DNA of 64,000 bases from Flavobacteriaceae bacterium (GCA_016780345.1 JADHLZ010000002.1:31070-95069), one strand, 5' to 3'. Positions 11,170 through 22,910 are shown, numbered from the stretch's first letter. Notes: generated from the letters alone by a model not told the origin. Made by a program: numbers and translations.

Positions 11170-14100
11170 TTAAAAAGTTAATTTCATGTTTAAACCAATG
11201 CTTGATGTACCTGGTAATTGACCATTTTCACCGTATTGAGTTGAAAACTGTGATGGATCCCAGTTATGATAATTATCATCAGATGTTGAAATTAACCATA
11301 CGTTTTTAGCAATTAATCCTAATTGTAGTCCTTTTATTATTTCATTATTAAGAGGAACGTTATAATTCAAGCTAAGTTCTGAAAGTTTGAAATAACTTGC
11401 ATCGTGAACGAAAGGATCTGCAATTCTATTAGAGTATTGTTGATTGAAGTGTGTAACAGCATCTTGATATATGTCAACTGCAGTTCCATTAGCTGTAACT
11501 CCTGTAACGTGAACTCCACCACCATCTGCAACAGCATCTCTAATTGGGTTACCCTTGTCATTATTACCAACTGTATTAATTGTTAAACCAGAATAAGTAC
11601 CCCAGTTCTCAGTTAATGAAAAGAATTTTCCTCCCTTTTGATATGTAAATGTAGTATTTAATGTAAGGTCTTTCCAAGTAAGAGATGAGAAAATACCACC
11701 TGTAAAATCTGGAAGAACACTTCCTAAAGATTTTCCTTTAGTTACTGTCCATAAACCATCATCTGTTAAAATTAAGTTGCCATTTGCATCCCTATTTCTT
11801 TCAGCACCAACTAACTGTCCCCATTCTTCACCAACTCTATTTGTTAAAGTAACAAAGCTAAATGACGAAGTAGCTAAAGCATATGAATCTAATCCATCAG
11901 CTATCTTTAGCACTTTAGTAGTGTTGTCAGCAAAGTTTACATTTAAGTTCCAGTTCCAATCATCGGTTCTTATAGGATTAACGCCTAAAACAAGCTCAAT
12001 TCCTTTTCTATTAACTAAACCAGAGTTTGTTACAAGTGAACTAGCACCAGTTGATGATGGTAAATCAGCATTTATGATCTCATCTTTTCTGTCTTCATCA
12101 TAGAAAGTTGCATCAAAAGAAACTCTGTTATTAAAGAAACTAGTGTTTAAATTAATTTCTAAAGAATTTGATTTTGCTACACTAATATCATTACTAACTG
12201 GGTTAGAAGACACAAATTGAAGTGGTTTAGATCCATAAGTTCTTCCTGAAATAGAATATGTAGGATTTAAAGAATAGGCAGCTACATTTGTTCCAACCAT
12301 AGCGTAGTTTGAAGATAATTTAACCAAATCAACATCATCTCCAAAGTCGATGATTTCACTAGCTATAAAAGATAAACCTACAGATCCAAATATGTTTCTA
12401 TTTGATGAATCTGTTCCTATTCTGTCTAATCTACTGTCCCAAGTGCTGTTAATATCTCCTGTTAACGTTAGGAAATTTTTATAAGTAGTTGAAACTCTAG
12501 CAAAAAGCTCATTAGTTCTATATCTAACTTCGCTTAGACCAGGATTAACTCTTTCTCTTGAGTTTGCAAACGTGTATAAATCAGGAATAACTAATCCAAC
12601 TTGATCTCCACCTCCAGGATTTCCACCTATACTCATATTTGCGCTAGTACTTCTGAAATCATAGTTTTTATGTTGAAATCCAAAAAGTGCATTTAAATCA
12701 AAGTCTGCATAAGAGTCGTTAAAAGTTAAAGTTTGTCTAACAATTGTATTGATTAAATTACTTTTAGTTTCTCCAAATGAATTCACCCATGCAGTATAAA
12801 GGTTTGGATCACTAGAATATTCTAAGAAATATGGAACTCTATAACCTCTATTTTGTGAATACGAATTAATTGACGTGATAAAATTATATTGTAAATTCTC
12901 GCTTATATCATATGAAGCATGAACATCACCAACTAAAGTATTGTATTCATTAGTTGATTTATAATTTTCTAACCAAGTGTATGGGTTTAACCAGAAAGTA
13001 GGTTTTTTATAATCATACAAGCTGTAGTATAATGGGTTCCACCAGTTCCAACTTGTATTATATCCATCAGGTGTAGTTAAGTCTTTTAATTCTCTAACTT
13101 TTTTCATGTCTGTTCCACGGTCAAACCATGAATTAAACATACCAGATGTTTGATTTCCATATCCGTCATCGAAATCACCTTCTATTTCAGTAGACGTGAA
13201 ATTCACATTAGCCCCCAAAGAGAATTTACTTGTTAAATCACTATCGTAGCTAATTTTTAGAACATCACGATTTAAATTTGAATAAGGAAGTAAACCAGAT
13301 TGATCAGTTCTTGTAAAACTTAATAAGGCTGTATTTTTTTCACCACCTCCACTAACTGTTACGCTTGTCTTTGAAGTTACTGCGTCATCGTAAAAATCCT
13401 TTACGTTATTAGGTTGTGCTGAATATGAACTAGTTTGTCCATAGTATGGTGAGTCAGGAAACCAATTGTACCAAGCAACGTATGGTTGGTCATCAAATTT
13501 TGGTCCCCAGCTTTCATCAGCATAAGATCTGAAAATATATCTTTGTCCATCAAGTGGGAAAAATATTGGATCCATCCATGAATATTGGTCTTTACTAAAT
13601 GTTCTCCATTCAGCCTCTCCATTATAACCTTGTCCATATTCGTTTTGATATGTTGGTAAGTTTGAAACTTCATCCATAGTTATAGATTGAGAAACTTCTA
13701 CCTTAAATGAATTTTTCGATCCTTTTTTAGTAGTTATTACTACAACACCATCTGCAGCATCTAAACCATATAAAGCGGCACCATTTGGTCCCTTTAAAAC
13801 ATTGATGCTAGCAATATTATCAATATCAACATTGTCTGGATTAGATGGAACACCGTCAATAACAAAAACTACTCCAGATCTTCCTTTTAATGAAATAGCG
13901 CCTCTTAAATAAAGAGTACCTTGTTGACCTAGTTTAGATCCAGCCTGAAAAGCACCTTGAACACCGGCAACTTTTCCTGCGATAGCATCTCTAATGTTTG
14001 TTGTTTGAGAAATGTTGATTTCACTTTCAGATAATTGTTGTGTAGAATAACTTAATTTAAGTTTATTCTCTTCAATACCTAAAGCAGTAACTACTACTTC

Positions 14101-14403
14101 ATCTAATTCATTATCAGGTGAAAGTGATACATTAATTGTTGCTGAGGATCCAACTGCAATTTTTTGAGTAGCAAAACCTACATAACTAAATGAAAGAATA
14201 TCTCCTTCAGAAGCTACAATAGAATAAACCCCATCAAAATCAGATGTTACACCGGTTGATGATCCTTCAACAATCACCGTTGCGCCAGGAAGTGGAAGTC
14301 CTGAACTGTCAGTTACAGTTCCGGAAACACTCTTTTGACCAACGCTCCATTGAAACATTATCATAAATGATAACGTAAAAAGCTTTAATAAATTTGTTTT
14401 CAT
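11170..14403 (-). CDS. SusC/RagA-family TonB-dependent outer-membrane transporter
   Basis: CarboxypepD_reg-like N-domain (VSGTVTDSSGLPLPGATVIVEGSSTGVTSDFDGVYSI), plug DGVPSNPDNVDIDNIASINVLKGPNGAALYG. Confidence 0.97.
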   Translation of the reverse strand: MKTNLLKLFTLSFMIMFQWSVGQKSVSGTVTDSSGLPLPGATVIVEGSSTGVTSDFDGVYSIVASEGDILSFSYVGFATQKIAVGSSATINVSLSPDNELDEVVVTALGIEENKLKLSYSTQQLSESEINISQTTNIRDAIAGKVAGVQGAFQAGSKLGQQGTLYLRGAISLKGRSGVVFVIDGVPSNPDNVDIDNIASINVLKGPNGAALYGLDAADGVVVITTKKGSKNSFKVEVSQSITMDEVSNLPTYQNEYGQGYNGEAEWRTFSKDQYSWMDPIFFPLDGQRYIFRSYADESWGPKFDDQPYVAWYNWFPDSPYYGQTSSYSAQPNNVKDFYDDAVTSKTSVTVSGGGEKNTALLSFTRTDQSGLLPYSNLNRDVLKISYDSDLTSKFSLGANVNFTSTEIEGDFDDGYGNQTSGMFNSWFDRGTDMKKVRELKDLTTPDGYNTSWNWWNPLYYSLYDYKKPTFWLNPYTWLENYKSTNEYNTLVGDVHASYDISENLQYNFITSINSYSQNRGYRVPYFLEYSSDPNLYTAWVNSFGETKSNLINTIVRQTLTFNDSYADFDLNALFGFQHKNYDFRSTSANMSIGGNPGGGDQVGLVIPDLYTFANSRERVNPGLSEVRYRTNELFARVSTTYKNFLTLTGDINSTWDSRLDRIGTDSSNRNIFGSVGLSFIASEIIDFGDDVDLVKLSSNYAMVGTNVAAYSLNPTYSISGRTYGSKPLQFVSSNPVSNDISVAKSNSLEINLNTSFFNNRVSFDATFYDEDRKDEIINADLPSSTGASSLVTNSGLVNRKGIELVLGVNPIRTDDWNWNLNVNFADNTTKVLKIADGLDSYALATSSFSFVTLTNRVGEEWGQLVGAERNRDANGNLILTDDGLWTVTKGKSLGSVLPDFTGGIFSSLTWKDLTLNTTFTYQKGGKFFSLTENWGTYSGLTINTVGNNDKGNPIRDAVADGGGVHVTGVTANGTAVDIYQDAVTHFNQQYSNRIADPFVHDASYFKLSELSLNYNVPLNNEIIKGLQLGLIAKNVWLISTSDDNYHNWDPSQFSTQYGENGQLPGTSSIGLNMKLTF

Positions 14404-14788
14404 ATTTTTTATTAAGTTATTATTTGAATCTGCAAAAATGTTAATAAAAAGTTAATAAAACAACGTAATTGCATAAAAATATTAAATTCTTAAGTTTTTT
14501 TTAAAAAAAACAACTATTTATTGTTGATTTAATAAAAAAAAATTACTTATTTAAATAATTGTTTATTTTTAATGTCATAAAATTGACTTTTTTTATTAAT
14601 ACAATAAAGTGTGTTTTTTTTCTACAACTCATAAAATTTAAAAATTCAATTACAAAATGTATTACAATAACCAATTTAATATTGTTCAATTCTAATTTTT
14701 TTTTTTAAAAAATAGTTTAAAGTTTTTAATTTAATTTCATCACTTAAGTACACAAATCACATAAAAATCATTTTTTTTTAGCAATGGG

Positions 14789-14819
14789 TTTGATTAATTG
14801 TAAAATTAAATTACATTTG
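14789..14819 (+). promoter_or_regulatory. Bacteroidota sigma-type promoter upstream of rpsL
   Basis: -33 TTTG (14789-14792), 19-nt spacer, -7 TACATTTG (14812-14819), 33 nt before rpsL ATG. Confidence 0.75.
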
Positions 14820-14852
14820 CACGCCCAAATAAGGGAAAATAAATAGTTTAAT

Positions 14853-15227
14853 ATGCCTACAATATCGCAGTTAGTGAGAAAAGGAAGAAATAAGATTACT
14901 AAAAAAAGTAAATCTGCTGCTTTAATTTCGTGTCCACAGAAAAGAGGTGTTTGTACTAGAGTATATACGACAACACCTAAAAAACCTAATTCCGCAATGA
15001 GAAAAGTTGCAAGGGTTAGATTAACTAATGGTACCGAAATTAACGCTTATATTCCAGGTGAAGGACACAATTTACAAGAACATTCAATTGTTCTTGTAAG
15101 AGGAGGAAGGGTTAAGGATCTTCCTGGTGTTAGATATCATATTGTTAGGGGTGCTTTAGATACTGCAGGTGTTGCAGGAAGATTACAAAGAAGATCTAAG
15201 TACGGAGCTAAACGTCCGAAAAAGTAG
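14853..15227 (+). CDS. rpsL: Ribosomal protein S12
   Basis: [33 protein letters not shown]. Confidence 0.99.
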   Translation: MPTISQLVRKGRNKITKKSKSAALISCPQKRGVCTRVYTTTPKKPNSAMRKVARVRLTNGTEINAYIPGEGHNLQEHSIVLVRGGRVKDLPGVRYHIVRGALDTAGVAGRLQRRSKYGAKRPKK

Positions 15228-15236
15228 ATTATAATA

Positions 15237-15281
15237 ATGATGTTCATTGAGTTGAACCTCTCTAAAATATTAAATAAATGA
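15237..15281 (+). other. Possible 14-codon mini-[17 protein letters not shown] overlapping the rpsG start (ATGA)
   Basis: ATG ATG TTC ATT GAG TTG AAC CTC TCT AAA ATA TTA AAT AAA TGA; stop overlaps rpsG ATG at 15278. Confidence 0.25.
15239..15260 (+). promoter_or_regulatory. Candidate RNA hairpin in the rpsL-rpsG spacer
   Basis: GA-T-GTTCA-TTGAGT-TGAAC-C-TC: 5-bp stem plus 2 bp beyond a 1x1 mismatch, in a 50-nt gap. Confidence 0.35.
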
Positions 15282-15754
15282 GAAAAAGTAAGGCAAAGAA
15301 AAGACCATTACTACCAGATTCAAGGTTTAATGATCAACTTGTAACTAGATTTGTCAACAACTTGATGTGGGATGGTAAAAAATCCACTGCTTTTAAAATA
15401 TTCTATGATGCTATTGACATTATAGATCAGAAAAAACAAAACGATGAAAAGACTGCTCTTCAAGTTTGGAAGGACGGTCTTTCTAATGTTATGCCACATG
15501 TCGAAGTTAGAAGTAGAAGAGTTGGTGGTGCTACCTTTCAAATTCCAATGCCAATTCGTCCTGATAGAAAAATCTCTATGGCCATGAAATGGTTAATTTC
15601 ATTTTCAAGAAAAAGAAATGAAAAATCTATGGCTTTAAAACTTGCGTCAGAAATTCTTGCTGCTGAAAAGGAAGAAGGTGCTGCAGTAAAGAAAAGAGTT
15701 GATGTTCATAAAATGGCTGAAGCTAACAAGGCATTTTCACACTTTAGATTCTAA
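15278..15754 (+). CDS. rpsG: Ribosomal protein S7
   Basis: [34 protein letters not shown]. Confidence 0.99.
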   Translation: MRKSKAKKRPLLPDSRFNDQLVTRFVNNLMWDGKKSTAFKIFYDAIDIIDQKKQNDEKTALQVWKDGLSNVMPHVEVRSRRVGGATFQIPMPIRPDRKISMAMKWLISFSRKRNEKSMALKLASEILAAEKEEGAAVKKRVDVHKMAEANKAFSHFRF

Positions 15755-15759
15755 ATTAA

Positions 15760-17886
15760 ATGGCTAGAGATTTAAAATATACAAGAAATATTGGTATTGC
15801 CGCTCACATTGATGCAGGAAAAACCACGACAACTGAACGAATTCTTTTTTATACCGGTGTTAGTCATAAAATTGGAGAGGTTCATGATGGTGCTGCTACA
15901 ATGGATTGGATGGAGCAGGAACAAGAAAGAGGTATTACTATTACTTCTGCTGCAACTACATGTACATGGGATTTTCCAACAAATCAAGGTGAAAAACTTC
16001 CTGAATCCATGCCTTACCACTTTAATATAATAGATACCCCAGGTCACGTTGACTTTACTGTTGAAGTGAATAGATCCCTTCGTGTTTTAGACGGGTTGGT
16101 TTTCTTGTTTAGTGCAGTTGATGGGGTTGAACCTCAATCTGAAACAAACTGGAGATTAGCTGATAATTACAAAGTACCAAGAATGGGATTTGTTAATAAG
16201 ATGGATAGACAAGGCTCAAACTTTTTGAATGTTTGTACACAAATCAAAGAAATGCTGGGTTCTAACGCAGTTCCAATAGTTTTACCTATTGGTGAAGAAG
16301 ATAATTTCAAAGGAATAGTTGACTTGGTTAAAAACCAGGCAATAGTTTGGAAGGAAGAAAAAATGGGTTCAACTTTTGATATTATTGACATTCCCTCTGA
16401 AATGAAGGATGAAGTTGATGAATTCAGAGCTAACTTGATTGAAGCTGTTGCAGAATATGATGATGCTTTACTTGAAAAGTTCTTTGAAGATCCTGATTCA
16501 ATTACAGAAGATGAGGTTCATGAAGCATTGAGAAAAGCTACTCAGGATATGAGTATTATTCCAATGATATGTGGATCTGCATTTAAAAATAAAGGTGTAC
16601 AATTTTTATTAGATGCTGTTTGTAGATATTTACCATCTCCTCTTGACAAAGAGGCCATTATTGGAACTGATCCTAAAACAGAAAACGAAATTTCAAGAAA
16701 ACCATCTGTTAACGAACCTTTTTCTGCTTTAGCGTTTAAAATTGCAACTGATCCATTTGTTGGAAGATTAGCTTTTTTTAGAGTCTATTCTGGTAAGCTA
16801 GATGCTGGATCATACGTTTTAAATAACAGATCAGGAAACAAAGAACGTATTTCAAGAATTTTCCAAATGCATGCCGATAAACAAAATGCAATTCCATTAA
16901 TTGAGGCTGGAGATATTGGTGCTGCAGTTGGATTTAAAGATATAAAAACTGGCGATACCTTATCTGCTGAAAAGAATCCTATTGTTTTAGAAAGCATGGT
17001 ATTTCCAGATCCTGTAATTGGTATAGCTGTAGAACCTAAAACGAAGGCTGATGTTGATAAGTTAGGAATGGCTTTAGGTAAGCTTGCTGAAGAAGATCCT
17101 ACTTTTCAGGTTAAAACAGATGAGGCTTCGGGCCAGACTATCATTTCTGGAATGGGTGAATTACACCTTGATATTCTTGTTGATAGACTAAAAAGAGAAT
17201 TTAAGGTTGAAGTAAACCAAGGGCAACCGCAAGTTGAATATAAGGAAGCTATCACTGCCTCTGCTGACCATAGAGAAGTTTATAAAAAACAATCTGGTGG
17301 TAGAGGAAAGTTTGCAGACATCGTGTTTACAATTGAACCTGCTGAAGAAGGAAAAACAGGATTAGAATTTGTAAATCTTATTAAAGGTGGTAATATTCCT
17401 CGTGAATTTATTCCATCTATTGAAAAAGGATTTAAAGAAGCTATGAAAAATGGTCCTTTAGCAGGCTTTGAAATGGATGCTATGAAAGTTACCTTAAAAG
17501 ATGGTTCTTTCCATGCTGTTGATTCTGATTCACTTTCTTTTGAGCTTGCTGCCAGGATAGGATTCAAAAATTCTGCAAAATTGGCGAAGTCTGTTATTAT
17601 GGAGCCCATAATGAAGCTTGAGGTTCTAACACCTGAAGAAAACATGGGGGATGTTGTTGGAGATTTAAATAGAAGAAGAGGACAAGTAAATAGTATGTCT
17701 GATAGAGCTGGTTCTAAAGTTGTTAAAGCTTTAGTTCCACTTTCCGAAATGTTTGGTTATGTTACCGCTCTTAGAACTTTAAGTTCTGGTCGTGCGACAT
17801 CAACGATGGAGTTTGATCACTATGAGGCAACTCCTCAAAATGTTTCTGAGCAAGTTATAAAATCAATTAAAGGAGAAACCGAATAA
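15760..17886 (+). CDS. fusA: Elongation factor G
   Basis: [49 protein letters not shown]. Confidence 0.99.
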   Translation: MARDLKYTRNIGIAAHIDAGKTTTTERILFYTGVSHKIGEVHDGAATMDWMEQEQERGITITSAATTCTWDFPTNQGEKLPESMPYHFNIIDTPGHVDFTVEVNRSLRVLDGLVFLFSAVDGVEPQSETNWRLADNYKVPRMGFVNKMDRQGSNFLNVCTQIKEMLGSNAVPIVLPIGEEDNFKGIVDLVKNQAIVWKEEKMGSTFDIIDIPSEMKDEVDEFRANLIEAVAEYDDALLEKFFEDPDSITEDEVHEALRKATQDMSIIPMICGSAFKNKGVQFLLDAVCRYLPSPLDKEAIIGTDPKTENEISRKPSVNEPFSALAFKIATDPFVGRLAFFRVYSGKLDAGSYVLNNRSGNKERISRIFQMHADKQNAIPLIEAGDIGAAVGFKDIKTGDTLSAEKNPIVLESMVFPDPVIGIAVEPKTKADVDKLGMALGKLAEEDPTFQVKTDEASGQTIISGMGELHLDILVDRLKREFKVEVNQGQPQVEYKEAITASADHREVYKKQSGGRGKFADIVFTIEPAEEGKTGLEFVNLIKGGNIPREFIPSIEKGFKEAMKNGPLAGFEMDAMKVTLKDGSFHAVDSDSLSFELAARIGFKNSAKLAKSVIMEPIMKLEVLTPEENMGDVVGDLNRRRGQVNSMSDRAGSKVVKALVPLSEMFGYVTALRTLSSGRATSTMEFDHYEATPQNVSEQVIKSIKGETE

Positions 17887-17896
17887 TACCAATATA

Positions 17897-18202
17897 ATGA
17901 GTCAAAAAATTAGAATAAAATTAAAATCATACGACTTCAATTTGGTTGATAAGTCTGCCGAGAAAATCGTAAAGACTGTTAAAACTACTGGGGCAATCGT
18001 AACTGGACCAATTCCATTACCAACACACAAGAAAATTTTTACTGTGTTAAGATCTCCTCATGTGAATAAAAAATCAAGAGAACAATTTCAATTGTCTTCA
18101 TATAAAAGATTATTGGATATATACAGTTCGTCTTCAAAAACTATAGACGCTTTAATGAAGTTGGAACTTCCAAGTGGAGTTGAAGTTGAAATTAAAGTTT
18201 AA
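17897..18202 (+). CDS. rpsJ: Ribosomal protein S10
   Basis: [49 protein letters not shown]. Confidence 0.99.
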   Translation: MSQKIRIKLKSYDFNLVDKSAEKIVKTVKTTGAIVTGPIPLPTHKKIFTVLRSPHVNKKSREQFQLSSYKRLLDIYSSSSKTIDALMKLELPSGVEVEIKV

Positions 18203-18218
18203 TTTAAAAATTTAAGAA

Positions 18219-18836
18219 ATGTCCGGGTTGATAGGAAAAAAAATAGGAATGACAAGCATATTTGATGAAATGGGAAGAAATATCCCTTGTACTGTCATTG
18301 AAGCTGGTCCTTGTGTTGTTACTCAAATTAAAACAAATGAGGTTGACGGTTATAATGCTGTACAATTAGGTTTTAATGACAAAAAAGAAAAACATTCAAA
18401 TAAAGCTGAAGCTGGCCATTTTTCAAAATCTAAATCTACAGTTAAATGTAAACTGGTAGAATTTGAAAATTTTGACCAAGAATTAAATCTTGGAGATTCG
18501 ATTTCTGTTGATCATTTTACTGAGGGAGAATTTGTTGATGTGTCTGGAAATTCTAAGGGTAAAGGATTTCAGGGAGTTGTAAAAAGACACGGTTTTGCTG
18601 GTGTTGGACAATCTACTCATGGTCAACATAACAGATTAAGAGCTCCTGGATCTATTGGTGCAGCATCATATCCAGCAAGAGTTTTTAAAGGTATGAGAAT
18701 GGCTGGTAGAATGGGTAATGAAAAAGTTACCGTGCTAAATTTGAGAGTTTTAAAAGTTGTTTCTGAGAAAAATTTAATCCTTTTGAAAGGATGTGTCCCA
18801 GGTCACAAAAATTCTTATGTAATAATTAGAAAATAA
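18219..18836 (+). CDS. rplC: Ribosomal protein L3
   Basis: [30 protein letters not shown]. Confidence 0.99.
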   Translation: MSGLIGKKIGMTSIFDEMGRNIPCTVIEAGPCVVTQIKTNEVDGYNAVQLGFNDKKEKHSNKAEAGHFSKSKSTVKCKLVEFENFDQELNLGDSISVDHFTEGEFVDVSGNSKGKGFQGVVKRHGFAGVGQSTHGQHNRLRAPGSIGAASYPARVFKGMRMAGRMGNEKVTVLNLRVLKVVSEKNLILLKGCVPGHKNSYVIIRK

Positions 18837-19462
18837 TGAAAGTATCTGTTTTAAATATCAAAGGTAAAGAAACTGGAAGATCAGTTGAACTTTCAAAATC
18901 TATTTTTGAAATTAAACCAAATGATCACGCTGTGTATTTAGATGTTAAAAGATTTTTGGCAAATAACCGTCAAGGAACTAATAAAACTAAAGAAAGAGCT
19001 GAGATAGCTGGTAGCACAAGAAAAATTAAAAAACAAAAAGGAACAGGTACTGCTAGAGCAGGTAGTATTAAAAATCCGCTTTTTAGAGGTGGAGGCACAA
19101 TTTTTGGACCAAGAGTTAGATCTTATTCTCAAAAACTTAATAAAAATGTTAAGAAACTTGCAAGAAAGTCAGCTTTTAGTATCAAGATGAAAGAAAAAGC
19201 AATATCGGTTATTGAGGATTTTGATTTTGATACTCCAAAAACTAAATCATTTATTGATGTTTTAAATGCATTAAAATTATCTGATAAAAAAGCTCTATTT
19301 GTTTTAGGTAATGTTAATAAAAACATTTTCCTGTCATCTAGAAATTTAAAACGAACTAGTGTGGTCACTAATTCTGAAATAAGTACGTATAATATAATGA
19401 ATGCCCAACATTTAGTTTTGTTGGAAAGTTCTTTAGAGCAAATTGAATCAAATTTAAGTTAA
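18836..19462 (+). CDS. rplD: Ribosomal protein L4
   Basis: RQGTNKTKERAEIAGSTRKIKKQKGTGTARAGS. Confidence 0.98.
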   Translation: MKVSVLNIKGKETGRSVELSKSIFEIKPNDHAVYLDVKRFLANNRQGTNKTKERAEIAGSTRKIKKQKGTGTARAGSIKNPLFRGGGTIFGPRVRSYSQKLNKNVKKLARKSAFSIKMKEKAISVIEDFDFDTPKTKSFIDVLNALKLSDKKALFVLGNVNKNIFLSSRNLKRTSVVTNSEISTYNIMNAQHLVLLESSLEQIESNLS

Positions 19463-19463
19463 T

Positions 19464-19754
19464 ATGAATATTTTACTTAAGCCTTTAATTACAGAGAAAG
19501 CTAATGCTGATAGTGAGTTGAAAAATAGATTTACCTTTTTGGTAGATACTAACGCTAACAAAATTCAAATAAAAAAGGCAGTGGAAGATACTTATGGTGT
19601 TTCTGTAGACAAGGTAAGAACCTTGAGATATGGTGCTGAAAGAAGAACAAGATATACAAAAACGGGAATTCAAAGAGGAAAATCTGTCACTACAAAAAAA
19701 GCGATAGTTCAAATTTCAGATGGGGATACAATTGATTTTTATAGTAAACTTTAA
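19464..19754 (+). CDS. rplW: Ribosomal protein L23
   Basis: ILLKPLITEKAN, FLVDTNANKIQIKKAVEDTYGVSVDKVRT. Confidence 0.98.
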   Translation: MNILLKPLITEKANADSELKNRFTFLVDTNANKIQIKKAVEDTYGVSVDKVRTLRYGAERRTRYTKTGIQRGKSVTTKKAIVQISDGDTIDFYSKL

Positions 19755-19768
19755 AATAATATAAGATA

Positions 19769-20593
19769 ATGTCAGTTAAAGCGTTAAAGCCGATTACACC
19801 AGGACAAAGAGGAAAAGTTGTTAATGGATTTGATACCATTACAACTAATAAGCCAGAAAAAAGCTTACTTGTTCCAAAAAAACGATCTGGTGGTCGAAAT
19901 AGTCAGGGAAAAATGACTATGAAGTATATCGGAGGAGGACATAAAAAAAGATATAGATTAATAGATTTCAAAAGAGATCGTCACGATGATAGTGCTGAGG
20001 TTCTTTCTATCGAATATGACCCAAATCGATCTGCATTTATTGCTTTAACTAAGTTTGATGATAATGAAAAAAGATATATCGTTGCCTTAAAGGGATTAAA
20101 AGTAGGTGATAAGATTATTTCTGGTTCAAAAAAGTCGCCTGATATTGGAAATTGTATGCCTTTATCTGATATTCCATTAGGGACTGTAATTTCATGTATC
20201 GAAATGCATCCAGGTAAAGGAGCTTCTATTGCTAGAAGTGCAGGATCTTTTGCCCAATTAATGGCAAAAGATGGAAAATTTGTTACAGTAAAGCTTCCAT
20301 CTGGTGAAACCAGACTTATTTTATCTACGTGCTATGCTACTATAGGATCTGTATCAAATTCAGATCATCAGTTAACTGTTTTTGGTAAAGCTGGATCAAA
20401 AAGATGGTTAGGTAGAAGACCTAGAACACGTCCAGTAGCCATGAACCCAGTTGATCATCCAATGGGTGGTGGAGAAGGTAGAGCTTCTGGTGGACATCCA
20501 AGATCTAAAAATGGTATTCCAGCCAAAGGGTTTAGGACTAGAGATAAGAAAAAAGCAAGTAATAAATATATAATTGAAAGAAAAAAGAAATAA
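19769..20593 (+). CDS. rplB: Ribosomal protein L2
   Basis: [49 protein letters not shown]. Confidence 0.99.
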   Translation: MSVKALKPITPGQRGKVVNGFDTITTNKPEKSLLVPKKRSGGRNSQGKMTMKYIGGGHKKRYRLIDFKRDRHDDSAEVLSIEYDPNRSAFIALTKFDDNEKRYIVALKGLKVGDKIISGSKKSPDIGNCMPLSDIPLGTVISCIEMHPGKGASIARSAGSFAQLMAKDGKFVTVKLPSGETRLILSTCYATIGSVSNSDHQLTVFGKAGSKRWLGRRPRTRPVAMNPVDHPMGGGEGRASGGHPRSKNGIPAKGFRTRDKKKASNKYIIERKKK

Positions 20594-20872
20594 ATGGGAC
20601 GCTCACTTAAGAAAGGACCTTATGTCCATTATAGTTTGATTAAAAAAGTTCAGAGTAATTTGGATTCAAATAAAAAAACTGTTATTAAAACATGGTCAAG
20701 GGCTTCAATGATTATACCTGACTTTGTAGGTCAGACAATTGCTGTTCATAATGGAAAACAATTTGTTCCAGTTTATATTACAGAAAATATGGTGGGTCAC
20801 AAGCTTGGAGAATTTTCTCCTACTCGCTCGTTTAGAGGTCATGCTGGAGCTAAAAACAAAGGAAAGAAATAA
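20594..20872 (+). CDS. rpsS: Ribosomal protein S19
   Basis: [33 protein letters not shown]. Confidence 0.99.
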   Translation: MGRSLKKGPYVHYSLIKKVQSNLDSNKKTVIKTWSRASMIIPDFVGQTIAVHNGKQFVPVYITENMVGHKLGEFSPTRSFRGHAGAKNKGKK

Positions 20873-20883
20873 TTTAATTTGCA

Positions 20884-21291
20884 ATGGGATTAAGAAAAAG
20901 ACAAACTGCTGATAAGAATAAGGAAGCAAAAAAGAATGTTGCCTTTGCTAAACTTAACAACTGTCCAACTTCTCCGAGAAAAATGAGATTGGTAGCTGAT
21001 ACTGTAAGAGGAAAAAAAGTTGATAGAGCTTTGGCAATTTTAAAGTTTAGTCAAAAAGAAGCATCAAATAAATTAGAAAAGCTTTTAATGTCAGCTATTT
21101 CTAACTGGCAAGCTAAAAATGAAAATTCTGATGTCGAGCAAGCTAACTTATTTGTTAAGGAAATAAGGGTTGACAGCGCAGGTATGTTAAAAAGATTAAG
21201 ACCTGCTCCTCAAGGTAGAGCACACCGAATTAGAAAACGTTCTAATCACGTTACTTTAATTCTTGAATCACAAAATGTAATAGATAGTTAA
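20884..21291 (+). CDS. rplV: Ribosomal protein L22
   Basis: [47 protein letters not shown]. Confidence 0.99.
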   Translation: MGLRKRQTADKNKEAKKNVAFAKLNNCPTSPRKMRLVADTVRGKKVDRALAILKFSQKEASNKLEKLLMSAISNWQAKNENSDVEQANLFVKEIRVDSAGMLKRLRPAPQGRAHRIRKRSNHVTLILESQNVIDS

Positions 21292-21292
21292 T

Positions 21293-22006
21293 ATGGGACA
21301 AAAAACAAATCCAATAGGCATCAGATTAGGTATTATTAGAGGTTGGGAATCTAATTGGTACGGCGGAAATGATTATGGTGATAAACTTGCTGAAGATCAA
21401 AAATTAAGAAACTATGTTTTTGCCAGATTGTCTAAAGCTAGTGTTTCAAGAGTTATCATTGAGAGAACTCTTAAACTAGTTACTTTAACTATTACAACTG
21501 CTAGACCAGGAATTATAATAGGAAAAGCTGGACAGGAAGTTGATAAACTTAAAGAAGAACTTAAAAAAATTTCCGGCAAAGAAGTTCAGCTTAATATAAT
21601 TGAGATTAAGCGTCCCGAGCTAGAAGCTCAACTTGTAGCTACAAGTATTGCTCGACAAATTGAAAGTAGAATTTCATATAGAAGAGCTATTAAAATGGCA
21701 ATTGCTGCCTCAATAAGAATGAATGCAGAAGGAATCAAAGTTCAAATTTCTGGAAGGTTGAATGGAGCTGAAATGGCAAGGTCTGAATCATACAAAGAAG
21801 GAAGAATTCCATTGTCAACCTTTAGAGCTGATATTGATTATGCACAAGTTGAAGCTCAGACAACATATGGAAAACTTGGGATCAAGGTTTGGATTATGAA
21901 GGGTGAAGTTTATGGAAAAAGAGAATTATCTCCTCTTGTAGGTTTAACTTTAAAATCTACTAAATCAAAAGGAGTTAACAAACCTAAAAAACAAAGAAGA
22001 AGATAA
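21293..22006 (+). CDS. rpsC: Ribosomal protein S3
   Basis: [16 protein letters not shown] domain [21 protein letters not shown]. Confidence 0.99.
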   Translation: MGQKTNPIGIRLGIIRGWESNWYGGNDYGDKLAEDQKLRNYVFARLSKASVSRVIIERTLKLVTLTITTARPGIIIGKAGQEVDKLKEELKKISGKEVQLNIIEIKRPELEAQLVATSIARQIESRISYRRAIKMAIAASIRMNAEGIKVQISGRLNGAEMARSESYKEGRIPLSTFRADIDYAQVEAQTTYGKLGIKVWIMKGEVYGKRELSPLVGLTLKSTKSKGVNKPKKQRRR

Positions 22007-22021
22007 TTTAATTATAAAATA

Positions 22022-22441
22022 ATGTTATCACCGAAAAGAACAAAATTTAGAAAAATGCAGAAGGGCCGAATGAAGGGTCTTTCACAAAGAGGTCATATCC
22101 TTTCAAATGGAATGTTCGGTATAAAATCTCTCGATTCAGCTTTTATAACTTCAAGACAAATAGAAGCTGCTCGTGTTGCAGCTACAAGATATATGAAGCG
22201 TGAAGGACAATTGTGGATTAAAATATTTCCAGATAAACCAATAACTAAAAAACCACTTGAAGTTAGGATGGGTAAAGGAAAAGGTGCTCCTGAATATTTT
22301 GTTGCTGTTGTTAAGCCCGGAAGAATAATGTTTGAACTTGCTGGAGTTCCATTTGAAATAGCAAAAGAAGCTCTTAGGTTAGCTGCTCAAAAGCTTCCAG
22401 TTAAAACTAAATTTATAATTGCTAGAGATTATCAAGCTTAA
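22022..22441 (+). CDS. rplP: Ribosomal protein L16
   Basis: [38 protein letters not shown]. Confidence 0.99.
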   Translation: MLSPKRTKFRKMQKGRMKGLSQRGHILSNGMFGIKSLDSAFITSRQIEAARVAATRYMKREGQLWIKIFPDKPITKKPLEVRMGKGKGAPEYFVAVVKPGRIMFELAGVPFEIAKEALRLAAQKLPVKTKFIIARDYQA

Positions 22442-22450
22442 ACTTAAAAA

Positions 22451-22642
22451 ATGAAACAAAAAGAAGTGAAAGAATTATCAATTGATGAATTAAATGAAAA
22501 GTTAGTTTCTTTTCAAAAAGAACTTTCTGATCTTAAAATGACACATGCTATTTCACCAATTGAAAACCCAATGCAAATAAAAAATTTAAGACGAACTATT
22601 GCTCGAATTAATACTGAATTAAGCGTAAGATTAGTTCAATAA
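22451..22642 (+). CDS. rpmC: Ribosomal protein L29
   Basis: [29 protein letters not shown]; between L16 and S17. Confidence 0.97.
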   Translation: MKQKEVKELSIDELNEKLVSFQKELSDLKMTHAISPIENPMQIKNLRRTIARINTELSVRLVQ

Positions 22643-22652
22643 AAATTTAAAA

Positions 22653-22910
22653 ATGGAAACAAGAAATTTAAGAAAAGAAAGAATTGGAATAGTTACCAGT
22701 AACAAAATGGAGAAATCTATTGTTGTTTCAGAGGTTAACAAAGTGAAGCATCCAATGTATGGTAAGTTCGTTTTAAAAACTAAGAAATATGTTGCACACG
22801 ACGATAAAAACGAATGTAATATTGGAGATACTGTAAAAATAATGGAAACAAGACCTCTTAGTAAGTTAAAACGCTGGAGACTTGTACAAATATTAGAAAG
22901 AGCTAAATAA
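22653..22910 (+). CDS. rpsQ: Ribosomal protein S17
   Basis: [40 protein letters not shown]. Confidence 0.99.
   Translation: METRNLRKERIGIVTSNKMEKSIVVSEVNKVKHPMYGKFVLKTKKYVAHDDKNECNIGDTVKIMETRPLSKLKRWRLVQILERAK

Noticed and set aside
11777-12103. 108-aa plus-strand ORF inside susC (and 10336-10545, 11367-11570, 11404-11586, 13401-13673)
   Set aside because: Shadow or alternate-frame ORFs within susC/susD.
14404-14788. AT-rich region with homopolymer runs and weak inverted repeats (e.g. CAAC...GTTG)
   Set aside because: Stems too short and AT-rich to distinguish from background; kept only the rpsL promoter.
17280-17645. 121-aa minus-strand ORF (and other antisense ORFs within fusA: 15772-16047, 15791-16030, 16167-16391, 16785-16997)
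   Set aside because: Embedded in fusA, no independent protein features.
17887-17896. Absence of tuf after fusA
   Set aside because: As I recall, Bacteroidota commonly carry tuf elsewhere, so it is not unusual.
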